NCBI RefSeq assembly: GCF_003075455.1
Contig: NZ_QDAE01000002.1
Coordinates: 62,001 to 126,000, forward strand
Direction of reading: 5' to 3'
Source of the DNA: Arthrobacter sp. Bz4
GTDB lineage: Bacteria; Actinomycetota; Actinomycetes; Actinomycetales; Micrococcaceae
Length of the DNA stretch: 64,000 nucleotides
The notes under the pieces were generated by a model. It worked only from the letters and a program-made list of their open reading frames with translations, made no database searches and was not told the DNA's origin. Position numbers and translations under genes: made by a program. Below, piece after piece: positions 17,008 to 25,632 of the stretch (positions within the stretch are counted from its first letter, which is position 1; every line of letters begins with the position of its first letter).

Positions 17008-18965
17008 CGAGTTCCCTCCTGGCCTGCGGCTTGGCCGTCGGCCACCTGATCGGTGCAGATGCGGAAGCCAATGGAGTTGGAAGCATCCTGGCCAAGCCCT
17101 GCCAGAAGGAGCTTCGCACTGAACTCCGGATGCTGGACCCCGCCGTCGAAGTACCAGTCCGAGCCCTCGCTGCGGTGGGCGCTCCCACCCTTGAGCATGA
17201 CGAAGCGGGTACGGCCATCGGAGTGCTCAGACTCGGTCCAGTTCCATACTTCAGGAGTCCGGCGGAGAAAGCCCACCTGAGTGGCAGCCAGCTGCCACTC
17301 GTCTTCGGAGGGGAGACGCCCACCAGCCCAGGCTGCGTATTCGCGGGCCCGTGAAAACGTCACATTGGTGACGGGACGCTCGGGGTCCCGAGCAGTAGCA
17401 TGCTCGCCGATCGCATCGAGGAAGCTGGCATATTCTGCCTCACTCACCTCAGCCACAGCGACCTGCACCGGAAGCGCGACGACGACGGAGCGTTCCAGCG
17501 TGCGAGGGTCGTGGAGTCGAGGAGGAAGAGGCTTCCACTCGTCGACGTAGGGTGCGCCGTTGTACATTCCCGTCTCTCGCATCCGGAACCGAACGGTCAG
17601 CGTGTGCTCGCCGGCAGGAACCGTGACAGTGGGCACGGATGCCGGTGTAACCGGACCATTCCAGCGAGGTGCGCTCATGCGTCGCGCGGTGCGGTGCCGG
17701 AAGGACGCGTCACGCTCCCCGGTTTCGCCGCTGAGAGCGGAGCGGACGGTGGCGAGCTCTTTGGGGACCCCGGCATCAGCGCTGATTTGCAGCGCGGCGG
17801 CTATTCCCCTCGCGGGCACGGTGATCGTGTCGGCGGTGTCACCGGTGTGCAGCGCCAACCAGCCGCGGCCGGCCAAACGATACTCGGTATCCGCGGCCGA
17901 CGTGTTCGCCAGGAGCAGCAGCGTCACACCGTCGAGTTCGAAGGTCGACCCGACGGTCGGGCCGTCGACAACCGTCAGTGGCGTCCACTCGCCCTCGACG
18001 AGCCAGCGATGGAATCCCCGCTGGACAGGAAGCATACGGCGCAACGTCGCAGCATCCCGGTCATTCCACCCGACCCACGCCCCAAAAACGACCTCCCAGA
18101 CCATGATTCCGACACCGTTGAGCCAGGCCGAGCGTAGCTCCTCGGCGTGGTCCCGGTGCCACCGACGGATGTGGTGCTGCATGTGGCGGCGCTCAAACCA
18201 TCGCGCGCGAAGGACGCCCGGAGTCTCGGAGTCGGCGAACCATTGGGCCCAGGACAGCGTGTGGTCGGCGATTCGCTCGGTCGCGAGCTTCGACTCACCC
18301 TCAAGGCCGATGCCGGGGCGCGCTGCATCCAGGGCCGCGACAAGCGCTGGGTCCGCCTTCTTCAGCGTGTCGAGGAAGACGCCGTCCGCCCCCAGGCGGC
18401 GTACTGCGTCTGCGAGCTCGTCCGCGTCGTCGCCAGCTCGGCGCGTTCCCGTGTCCCAGGGGTTGTAGTCCAGGAACACGGCGACCCCCGCGGCGCGCAG
18501 GACCGCTGCTGCTTCGGCAAGACCGGGCACATTGTAGAAGTCCCATTGGTTGCGGTCATCGATGCCGATCACGGGATACGCGTGCCACAAGACCAGGCCA
18601 TCAAGGCCACCGAACCGCTCGCGGCCGTCGGCCAGGAAACGCTCGGGCGTGAACCGCTGCGACTCGAAGTCGAAGAACAATTCGTCCCACAGCCAGACCT
18701 GCGCCACGGTGAAGCACCGGCTCGCCCAAGCTGAGGCGTCGTCGTCGTACCGGGTGGGCTCGCCGTGTCGCTCCCGCGCTCCGTCTCGCCACGCAGTGAG
18801 CTGGGTTCTCCACTGAGTCAGATTGTCTGGATCGGCCGGGGCCGCGAATATCTTCGCGTCGTCGAGCGCAATTGCTGCGTCTCCACTCAACAGGTCCGTA
18901 TCCAGCGGCACCCGACTGGGCAGATCCAGTTCGCGGGGATGCAATGGGTCGAAACCGCCGCTCAT
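17004..18965 (-). CDS. Fusion: TIM-barrel glycosidase-like domain plus SUMF1/FGE-like domain
   Basis: In this 653-residue protein, residues about 90-350 resemble a glycoside-hydrolase TIM barrel (LDGLVLWHAYPVIG, VAVFLDYNPWDTGTRR, LGADGVFLDTLKKADP, NGVGIMVWEVVFGAWVGWN), with acidic residues at strand ends. A beta-rich linker follows. From about 520 a formylglycine-generating-enzyme-like domain appears: EVSEAEYASFLDAIGEH, GGRLPSEDEWQLAATQVGF, VWNWTES, LKGGSAHR, SNSIGFRICTD. The cysteines used by true FGEs are not evident at the usual place, so the SUMF1 part may be a binding or structural module. It has an ATGA overlap with the kinase gene. The fusion is unusual and its role is inferred only from the operon. 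Confidence 0.65.
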   Translation of the reverse strand: MSGGFDPLHPRELDLPSRVPLDTDLLSGDAAIALDDAKIFAAPADPDNLTQWRTQLTAWRDGARERHGEPTRYDDDASAWASRCFTVAQVWLWDELFFDFESQRFTPERFLADGRERFGGLDGLVLWHAYPVIGIDDRNQWDFYNVPGLAEAAAVLRAAGVAVFLDYNPWDTGTRRAGDDADELADAVRRLGADGVFLDTLKKADPALVAALDAARPGIGLEGESKLATERIADHTLSWAQWFADSETPGVLRARWFERRHMQHHIRRWHRDHAEELRSAWLNGVGIMVWEVVFGAWVGWNDRDAATLRRMLPVQRGFHRWLVEGEWTPLTVVDGPTVGSTFELDGVTLLLLANTSAADTEYRLAGRGWLALHTGDTADTITVPARGIAAALQISADAGVPKELATVRSALSGETGERDASFRHRTARRMSAPRWNGPVTPASVPTVTVPAGEHTLTVRFRMRETGMYNGAPYVDEWKPLPPRLHDPRTLERSVVVALPVQVAVAEVSEAEYASFLDAIGEHATARDPERPVTNVTFSRAREYAAWAGGRLPSEDEWQLAATQVGFLRRTPEVWNWTESEHSDGRTRFVMLKGGSAHRSEGSDWYFDGGVQHPEFSAKLLLAGLGQDASNSIGFRICTDQVADGQAAGQEGTR

Positions 18966-19893
18966 GCGTTGGTCCTTTCGATGAAGGCTGACACTTCGCT
19001 CGCCGTCGGTACCGCGTCCTGAGCTCCGGATCGGGCAACGGCAAGCGCTGCGGCAGCCGCTCCGCCGCGAGCGGCTTGCAGGAGCAGGGGGATGTCCACG
19101 GTCCCCGGTGAACGGCCAGAGGCGTCGAGGGTCGCTGCGAACACTCCACAGAAGGTGTCGCCAGCACCGGTCGTGTCGATGGGGTCAGCGGCGAATGCGG
19201 GCACGTCCGCGCGTTCGTCCCCGCAGACAACGAGCGAGCCGTGTCGGCCGAGCGTCACAACGAGTGCGCGCACCCGCGACGCGAGTGCCGTGACAGCGGT
19301 GTCGAGGTCATCTACTCCGGCGGCGTCGAGGGCCTCGTGCTCGTTCACGATCAGCACGTCGACCGACAGCAGCAGTGCAGCACCGTCGGTGACGAACGGT
19401 GCTGATGGTGCTGCATTGAGAAGGTGCCAGGCCTGGTTGTTACGGGCGGCCGCAGCATCCAGCACCAGCGCAGTCGGAACTTCCAGCTGCGTCAACACGA
19501 CGTTTGCGGCGTTCACGAGGTCGCGTTGCGCCGTGGTGAGGGAAGTAGGCACAGCATTTGCACCGGGCACGACGACGATGGTGTTCTCTGCTGCCGCGTC
19601 GACTGAAATCAGTGCCGTACCGCTGGGCCCGTCGACCTGTGACAGGCCGGAGACGTCAATATCGTCTGCGAGGAGGGCCTCTCGGAGCATCTCTCCGTCA
19701 GGGTCCGTGCCGACGGCGCCGACGAAAGCGACGGATGCGCCGCCCGCGCGGCGGGCGGCTACCGCCTGGTTGGCACCCTTACCGCCGCCGGTGCGCACCA
19801 GTGTTGATGCGAGGACGGTCTCCCCCGGCCGGGGGATCCGGTTGCGCGCGCGACGATGTCCTGGTTGATGCTGCCGACGATGACGACACTCAT
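18962..19893 (-). pseudogene. Ribokinase / PfkB-family sugar kinase, frameshifted near the N-terminus
   Basis: From the ATG at 19893 (AGGGAA upstream, ATGA overlap with the preceding stop) the frame starts MSVVIVGSINQDIVARA, the classic ribokinase opening. It then leaves frame at about 19842-19853. The other frame continues RIPRPGETVLASTLV, GGGKGANQAVAARRAG and finally the PfkB signature DTTGAGDTFCGVFAATL. One missing C (ACCCGG read as ACCGG) or one extra GC in the GCGCGCGCG run at 19845-19853 explains it. The repaired protein has about 310 residues and would phosphorylate ribose, fitting the adjacent ribosyl-hydrolase genes. Confidence 0.85.
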
Positions 19894-21257
19894 GATGTTC
19901 CCTTCGACAACTGGTAGGTACGCTCAGCGAGCTGACGAATGGATCGCTCCGCATCACCGGGGAGAGAGGTAGCTATGCGGTCCTTGAGCGGCGCGGTCCA
20001 GGCCTCACCTATTGCATCGGCCCCGATCAGCCCGCCGACGACTGAACCGACGGTCGCGCCGACCGAGTCGGTGTCCCATCCGCCTGCGACGGCGAGCGAG
20101 ATGGCGGCACCGAAGTCGTCGCCGTAGGCCTGGATGGCGCACGCCGTGAGCGCGGCGTTGTTGAGGGTGTGCACCCAGTGCATGCCCTTGAACTCCGTAT
20201 GGAGTGCATTGAGTGCCGCATCGACGGTCAGCGAACCGTTGGCGAGGGCGCGGCCGGTCTTCCGGCCGACATGCACCGCGGCGGCGAGACGCGATGCTGG
20301 TGGCACAACCGTATCGGCAGCATCCAGCACGTGATCGGCCGAGGCCTCGGTGAGCGATGCGGAACACAGCGCAGCGGCCCACATCTCGCCGTAGATACCG
20401 TTGCGGGAATGGCTGAGCCGCGCGTCGGTCCAAGCCGATGCAGCGGCGGCGCGCACATCTCCGGGATGCACCCAGCCGTGCACGTCGGCCCGGATGAGAG
20501 CACCAATCCATTCCCGAAACGGATTGTGATGCCGTGCGGTGTCCGGCACAGTCCGAGCGTCGAGGAGGTTCCGGTAAGCCGCGCGTTCGGCGGTGAAGAC
20601 CCTGCCTGCGGGCAGTGCCGCCAGCCACGCCCCCGCGATGTGCTCGGTCGTCAGGTTCTGGCCGTGAGCCTCAACCAGATCAAGCATAAGGATGGGGAAG
20701 TTCAGGTCGTCGTCTTCGGGCATCCCGTCGATGTTCTCCACGAGCGATGTCGGCGCGGAGCGGCGGTTCCATGGCCAGCGCTCCGCGATATTTCCGGGGA
20801 GCCCCACTGCGGTGAAATAGGTCTGGATCGGCCAGTTCCCGGTTGCTCGTGCGATCTCCTCAATGCCTTCGCGGGGGATCTTCTCCACGGGCTTACCCAG
20901 CAGGCATCCCGCCGAGCGGCCCAGCCACGCTCCGTGCACCCGCGCGGACGCCACGGACGCGCTCGGGACCGGCACGACCGGCGGGAGTAGCGCGACGATA
21001 TCGACCCATTCGTCCGGTTCTTTGGCACTCGGCGCCTGCAGGGTCTGCAGCTCATCGAGCACCGTCCGGGCAAAGGCTCGCACCTCTGGTGGAGCGGCTT
21101 CGTTACTTGCCCCCGATGGCGCAAGTCGAGTCGACCCCCCGGCCTTCGCCCATCGCTGCTCGATCGGAGCGATGTCGTTCTCCGCGACACCCTGTTCCCG
21201 AAGAGCGACGAGCTCAGCCGCGACTAGGTCCTCCGGCTGCGCCCAGGTCAGTCTCAC
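19890..21257 (-). CDS. ADP-ribosylglycohydrolase-family protein, paralogue A
   Basis: This 455-residue protein has an N-terminal extension of about 110 residues, then the all-helical ARH core starting GAWLGRSAGCLLGKPVEKI. The second metal motif is canonical (GGWDTDSVGATVGSVVGGLIGADAIG, near residue 395), but the first, normally T-D-D-T, reads PEDDDLNFP near 178. The family hydrolyses N- or O-glycosidic bonds to ribose with two Mg2+. The divergent first motif suggests a changed substrate. It starts at a GTG that overlaps the stop of paralogue B by 4 bases. Confidence 0.8.
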   Translation of the reverse strand: MRLTWAQPEDLVAAELVALREQGVAENDIAPIEQRWAKAGGSTRLAPSGASNEAAPPEVRAFARTVLDELQTLQAPSAKEPDEWVDIVALLPPVVPVPSASVASARVHGAWLGRSAGCLLGKPVEKIPREGIEEIARATGNWPIQTYFTAVGLPGNIAERWPWNRRSAPTSLVENIDGMPEDDDLNFPILMLDLVEAHGQNLTTEHIAGAWLAALPAGRVFTAERAAYRNLLDARTVPDTARHHNPFREWIGALIRADVHGWVHPGDVRAAAASAWTDARLSHSRNGIYGEMWAAALCSASLTEASADHVLDAADTVVPPASRLAAAVHVGRKTGRALANGSLTVDAALNALHTEFKGMHWVHTLNNAALTACAIQAYGDDFGAAISLAVAGGWDTDSVGATVGSVVGGLIGADAIGEAWTAPLKDRIATSLPGDAERSIRQLAERTYQLSKGTS

Positions 21258-22423
21258 GCCGCGTTGTCCGGGCCGAGCAAGGATTCCAACGCCGCAGCCC
21301 GCTGTGCGGCGCGGTCGGCATCTGCCCGCGCGACATCGCGCACCACTTCCGTCATCGAAGCCACCACTCCGTCGAGATCCAGGCGGCTGGCGGTGGTGAC
21401 ATCCGCGACCCAGTCGGTGGGCACGGCGCCGATGCCGTGGAGGCCACCGCAGATAGCGCCGGCCATCGTCGCAATTGAGTCGGAGTCACGGCCGTAGTTG
21501 ACGGCGTCGAGCACCGCTGCACGAAGGTCGCCGTCTCGGGCGACAACGAAACCGAGAGCGACGGGCAGCTCTTCGATTGACTTGGTACGCGAAGGTAGAC
21601 GTGCATCCATCGCCGGAGCACGGTACTGGTCGCCCACCGTGTCGAATGGCGCAACAGCGGCACGCACAATCCGTGCGAGGTCGCGCGGATCATCCGATCC
21701 TCCGTCTGCAATGAAGGCGTCTACCGCATCAAACACGGCGCGGATCGCTGCGGCGGTTCCGTCGTGAGCGACAGACAGCACAGCTTCCCTCACCTCGGCG
21801 ACGGTCGCACCGGGGGCCGCGGATGCTGCCACAGCTGCTGCGAACACACCTGCGGCCTCGCGTCCGTAAGATGACTGGTGCGCTCCGGCGATGTCGATGG
21901 CCTCCGCGTAAGCGCTGCGCGGGTCGCCAATGTGCACGAGCCCGACGGGAGCCATGTACATGGTGGCGCCACAGTTGACGATGTTGCCAACGCCCGCCTC
22001 GCGGGGGTCGGCGTGGCCGTAGTGCAGTTTCGCAACGATCCACTTCTCGGCGAGAAAGACGCGCTGCAGGATGAGGGCCTGATCCTCGAGCTCGGGAACC
22101 CATCGACGCTCACCGATCATCAGCGGTACCAGATCGCCCGCGACGTCGTAGGCGTCGAGGTGACGGCGCCGTTTGGCGTACACCTCTACGAGTGCGTGGG
22201 TCATGAGGGTGTCGTCAGTGATATGCCCATCACCCTTGTGGTACGGCGCGATCGGTCGCGCGGTCCTCCAGTCGGCGAGGAAGGGACCAACGATGCCCTC
22301 GACCCGGCCGCCGTGTCGCTCCTCGATCTGTTCGGGGGTCCAGCCCTCCGTCGCACCACCCAGCGCGTCTCCCACGGCAGCGCCCGCGAGTACCCCGGCC
22401 ACTCGATCCTGTAACACGTTCAT
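21254..22423 (-). CDS. ADP-ribosylglycohydrolase-family protein, paralogue B
   Basis: This is 389 residues from the ATG at 22423, which has AGGAGAGAG directly upstream. The frame is open further up but lacks another good start. It keeps both metal motifs: GHITDDTLMT with T69-D70-D71-T72, and NYGRDSDSIATMAGAICGGLHGIG near the end. The N-terminal VAGVLAGAAVGDALGGATEG is typical ARH. It is expected to be cytosolic and to release ribose from a ribosylated molecule. Its place right after the ABC importer genes, before a ribokinase, points to catabolism, not to reversal of protein ADP-ribosylation. Confidence 0.85.
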   Translation of the reverse strand: MNVLQDRVAGVLAGAAVGDALGGATEGWTPEQIEERHGGRVEGIVGPFLADWRTARPIAPYHKGDGHITDDTLMTHALVEVYAKRRRHLDAYDVAGDLVPLMIGERRWVPELEDQALILQRVFLAEKWIVAKLHYGHADPREAGVGNIVNCGATMYMAPVGLVHIGDPRSAYAEAIDIAGAHQSSYGREAAGVFAAAVAASAAPGATVAEVREAVLSVAHDGTAAAIRAVFDAVDAFIADGGSDDPRDLARIVRAAVAPFDTVGDQYRAPAMDARLPSRTKSIEELPVALGFVVARDGDLRAAVLDAVNYGRDSDSIATMAGAICGGLHGIGAVPTDWVADVTTASRLDLDGVVASMTEVVRDVARADADRAAQRAAALESLLGPDNAA

Positions 22424-22494
22424 TCTCTCTCCTTGATTGCCTCTGATAGCGACGACGTGGCGGGGGTGAACCGGTGGCTCACCCCCGCGCATCA

Positions 22495-23790
22495 TCAGTC
22501 GGCGATGTCAGTCCAGCCGTCGGTCAGCTGGGTGGCCAGCTCTTCGCGGGTGATCTGGTCGGCCAGGTACTGCTGGAAGGCGGGCGTGGCGATGGTGTCC
22601 TTCCACTCCGTGTACTTCTCCACCTTGAGGAACGGGGGTCCCTCGAGGCCGTCTCCGGATGCCAGCACCTGGGTCCAGGCGGGGTTGTCCGCTGCCAGCG
22701 TTTCAACCTCGGCCCGGGCCGAGTCGGACGACGGGATGAGCGCATCGGCGTAGGCAATCTGAGCCAGGTTCTCGCCGCTTGTGAAGAAGTTGAGGAACTC
22801 GGCCGACTCCTCCACATACTCCGAATCGATATTCACCGAATAGGTCTGCGGATTCGCGGCCTGGATGGCACCGGCTGAACCCTCAAGCGGAGGCAACGCG
22901 ACCCAGTTAAGACCCTCCGGGGCGTCGTTGGCGATGTTCGTGGCCTGGAACGAGCCCTGCACGGTCATCGCCACCTTGCCGCCGTAGAACGACGCCAGCA
23001 CCTCCGATCCGGACTGCGTTAGCGACGTGGGCTCGACTGATTCGTCGGTGTAGGTCATCTCATGGATGAGCTCCGGTACAGCGAGCTCGGCGTCACCGAC
23101 CTCGATAGATGCATCGGTGCCTTCGCCCTCGAAGTAGCCGCCGTCGAAGCCGAGCGAGAGACTCATCATCGTCGCCGTCGGCGATCCAAGACCCCATCCG
23201 AGGCCGTAGTTGCCGCCCGTGGTCGTCGCTTGGGCGATCTCCCGCAGTTCCTCCCACGTCATGGTGTCGCCGCTGGGCATCTCCACACCCGCGGCCTCGA
23301 GAAGGTCGGCGTTGGCGAAGACCATGTATGACTGCAGTGTCGACGGGTACGCGATAATCTCGCCGTCCTGGGTAACGGAATCCCAGATGCCCTCTGAGAT
23401 GTCGGCCTTCAGATCGTCGTCGATGTGGTCGGTCAGATCGGCAAGGTAGCCGTCGGACGCGAAGGAGACTATGGAGCTCGCCTCGTAGTGAATGATGTCT
23501 GGCGCCGTTCCGCCGGTGAACTGGGTGATGAGCTTGTCGAATGTCCCGTCCCATCCGGCCTGGACGATCTCGACCTGAACATCTTCATTCTCCCCGTTCC
23601 ACTCGTCGACGATCGACTTCACGGCGTCCTGAGTAGCGGGCTGGTCGGACAGCGACTGGAACTGGAGTGTGACTGCGCCACCTTCGTCCCCGTCCGATCC
23701 ATTGCTTGCACTGCCCTGCTGGCAACCGCTCAGGGCGAGAGCGGCTACGCCCGCGAACGCGACGACGCCTATGCCTCGGATTTTTTTCAT
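22495..23790 (-). CDS. Carbohydrate ABC transporter substrate-binding lipoprotein
   Basis: This 431-residue type I extracellular binding protein has a lipobox LSGC ending at C23 and a Gly/Asp/Ser-rich linker after it. The body shows the sugar-binder pattern: IVQAGWDGTFDKLITQFTGG, APDIIHYEASSIVSFASDGYLADLTDHI, and GKVAMTVQGSFQATNIAN (linked segments). It captures the solute outside the membrane for the two permeases upstream in the operon. No ATPase gene is present here, so a shared MsiK-type ATPase encoded elsewhere is likely, as usual in actinobacteria. Confidence 0.92.
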   Translation of the reverse strand: MKKIRGIGVVAFAGVAALALSGCQQGSASNGSDGDEGGAVTLQFQSLSDQPATQDAVKSIVDEWNGENEDVQVEIVQAGWDGTFDKLITQFTGGTAPDIIHYEASSIVSFASDGYLADLTDHIDDDLKADISEGIWDSVTQDGEIIAYPSTLQSYMVFANADLLEAAGVEMPSGDTMTWEELREIAQATTTGGNYGLGWGLGSPTATMMSLSLGFDGGYFEGEGTDASIEVGDAELAVPELIHEMTYTDESVEPTSLTQSGSEVLASFYGGKVAMTVQGSFQATNIANDAPEGLNWVALPPLEGSAGAIQAANPQTYSVNIDSEYVEESAEFLNFFTSGENLAQIAYADALIPSSDSARAEVETLAADNPAWTQVLASGDGLEGPPFLKVEKYTEWKDTIATPAFQQYLADQITREELATQLTDGWTDIAD

Positions 23791-23842
23791 GATGCTCGCC
23801 TTTCTAGTTGTGATGCGCTTGGTGATTCTCTAATGGGCAGGT

Positions 23843-24682
23843 TCAGCCTTTGACTGCACCGGCGAGCATTCCGCCGGTCAGCTTCTTCTGCAGGATGGTG
23901 AAAATGATGAGCGACGGAATCGTCGCGAGGATCGCCCCGGCGGCCAGTGGGCCTAGCTGCGTCTGTCCTTCGGCGCCCAGGAACGAACGCAGGGCGATTG
24001 GAAGCGTATAGAGCTCCGGACTCTGCAATAGGACGAGCGCGAGGAAAAACTCGTTCCAGGCCGAGACGAAGGTGAACATGGCCGTCGCAACAAGTCCCGG
24101 TGCCAGCAGCGGGAGGATGATCGTCCGCAGGATCGTGATGCGGGAGGCCCCATCCATTTCACCGGCTTCCTCAAGTTCGACCGGGATCGCCGCCACATAG
24201 CCCTGCAGCATCCACAGGGTGAAGGGCAAGGTGAAGGTGACATACACCAGGATCAGACCTAGCAAAGTGTCGTTGAGGCCGATCGAACGCAGCACCAGAA
24301 ACAACGGGATGATGATGAGGATCGATGGGAATACCTGGCTGGTAAGGATCCAGATTGTGCCAGCGGCGCGCAGCCGCCCCTTGAGGCGAGCGAGGGCGTA
24401 AGCCATCGGCATCGACAGCAGCACCGTGATTATCATCGTTGCAAGCGACACCATCAAGGAGTTGCCAGCCGCTGGCAATAGGTTCTGGCGCTCCAAAGCG
24501 GAACCGTAATTGCTGAAGTCCCATACGGCCGGCAAGAGGTTGACGGCGAGCGAGTTCAGTTCCGCCGACGACTTGAACGAGGCGGACAGCAGCCACAGCA
24601 GCGGGAAGCCGAGAAAGAGGAGAAACGCCGTCAAGGCGGTGTACATCAGCACGGTCGCGTACCAGGGACGCTTGAAATTCAT
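23843..24682 (-). CDS. Carbohydrate ABC transporter permease (MalG type)
   Basis: This 279-residue protein has six predicted membrane helices. The EAA loop that contacts the ATPase is visible (ELEEAGEMDGASRITILRTIILPLLAPGL, given as the segment between the fourth and fifth helices). It starts MNFKRPWYATVLMYTALTAF, typical of MalG-type subunits. Its ATG overlaps the end of the other permease by four bases. Confidence 0.92.
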   Translation of the reverse strand: MNFKRPWYATVLMYTALTAFLLFLGFPLLWLLSASFKSSAELNSLAVNLLPAVWDFSNYGSALERQNLLPAAGNSLMVSLATMIITVLLSMPMAYALARLKGRLRAAGTIWILTSQVFPSILIIIPLFLVLRSIGLNDTLLGLILVYVTFTLPFTLWMLQGYVAAIPVELEEAGEMDGASRITILRTIILPLLAPGLVATAMFTFVSAWNEFFLALVLLQSPELYTLPIALRSFLGAEGQTQLGPLAAGAILATIPSLIIFTILQKKLTGGMLAGAVKG

Positions 24683-25632
24683 GAGCGTGCTCCCTTCGTC
24701 TGGCGGAACTGATTGACGAGGTAAAGCGACAGGATCAGCATGATCGCGATCACGAGTACGTCGCCCATCGCCGAGGCGTATCCGATTTCACGGTTACGGA
24801 AGGCTTCCAGATAGGTGAACAGTGGTGGAATCATCGTGCGACCTCCGGGACCGCCCTCGGTGAGGACATAGATGAGGCCAAAGGAGTTGAACTGCCAGAT
24901 AAAGTCGAGGGCTGTCACCGCAAAAATGATGGGGCGAAGGGAGGGGAGGGTGATGTGCCAAAACCGGCGGAACGCGCCGGCGCCGTCGACCGCCGCAGCC
25001 TCATGCTGCTCGGATGAGACCGACTGCATCCCCGCCAGCAGCAGCACGGTTGTTTGCGGGATGCCCGCCCAGACACCAACGACGATCACTGCGGGCAACG
25101 CCGTCGAGAAGTCACCGAGCCAGTTGACGCCCGGGATGCCGACCGATTCGAGCACTCCGTTGAGTGGACCCGAATTGGGGTTGTAGATCATCCGCCACAC
25201 GATCGCAATGACCACCGGCGGCATCGCCCAAGGGATCAGGGCCAGCACCCTGGTGAGACCCTTCAGGCGCAAATCGCTGTTTAGCAGGAGGGCCAGACCC
25301 ATCGCGCAGATGAGGGTGAGGAGCGCGACCGACCCTGCCCAGACAATGCCGATTCCAAACGATCCCCAGAAGCGGTGATCGCCGAGGAGTTCGATGAAGT
25401 TTCCGAAACCGATGAAGTTAATCTCGGCATTCCGCCTCAGCGTGGCATCGGTGAAGCCGAGAGCTACACCGCTCACCAGCGGGATGACGGAGAAAATGAT
25501 GATTGGAAGGAGCGCCGGAACCACCAGGCCGATGGCTTCTCGACGTTGCGCGCGAGCGCGGTAACCGACCCGGTTCACTGCGCGCGGTGTCTTCTTCACC
25601 TCGCGCGGGGCCTTTGTGGCGCTAGTGCTCAT
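24679..25632 (-). CDS. Carbohydrate ABC transporter permease (MalF type)
   Basis: This 317-residue membrane protein has a charged N-terminus of about 35 residues and six helices. The EAA loop reads HEAAAVDGAGAFRRFWHITLPSL. It pairs with the MalG-type subunit, with which it overlaps by four bases, and with the LacI gene, whose stop overlaps its ATG. All three are translated from one transcript started upstream of the regulator. Confidence 0.92.
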   Translation of the reverse strand: MSTSATKAPREVKKTPRAVNRVGYRARAQRREAIGLVVPALLPIIIFSVIPLVSGVALGFTDATLRRNAEINFIGFGNFIELLGDHRFWGSFGIGIVWAGSVALLTLICAMGLALLLNSDLRLKGLTRVLALIPWAMPPVVIAIVWRMIYNPNSGPLNGVLESVGIPGVNWLGDFSTALPAVIVVGVWAGIPQTTVLLLAGMQSVSSEQHEAAAVDGAGAFRRFWHITLPSLRPIIFAVTALDFIWQFNSFGLIYVLTEGGPGGRTMIPPLFTYLEAFRNREIGYASAMGDVLVIAIMLILSLYLVNQFRQTKGARS

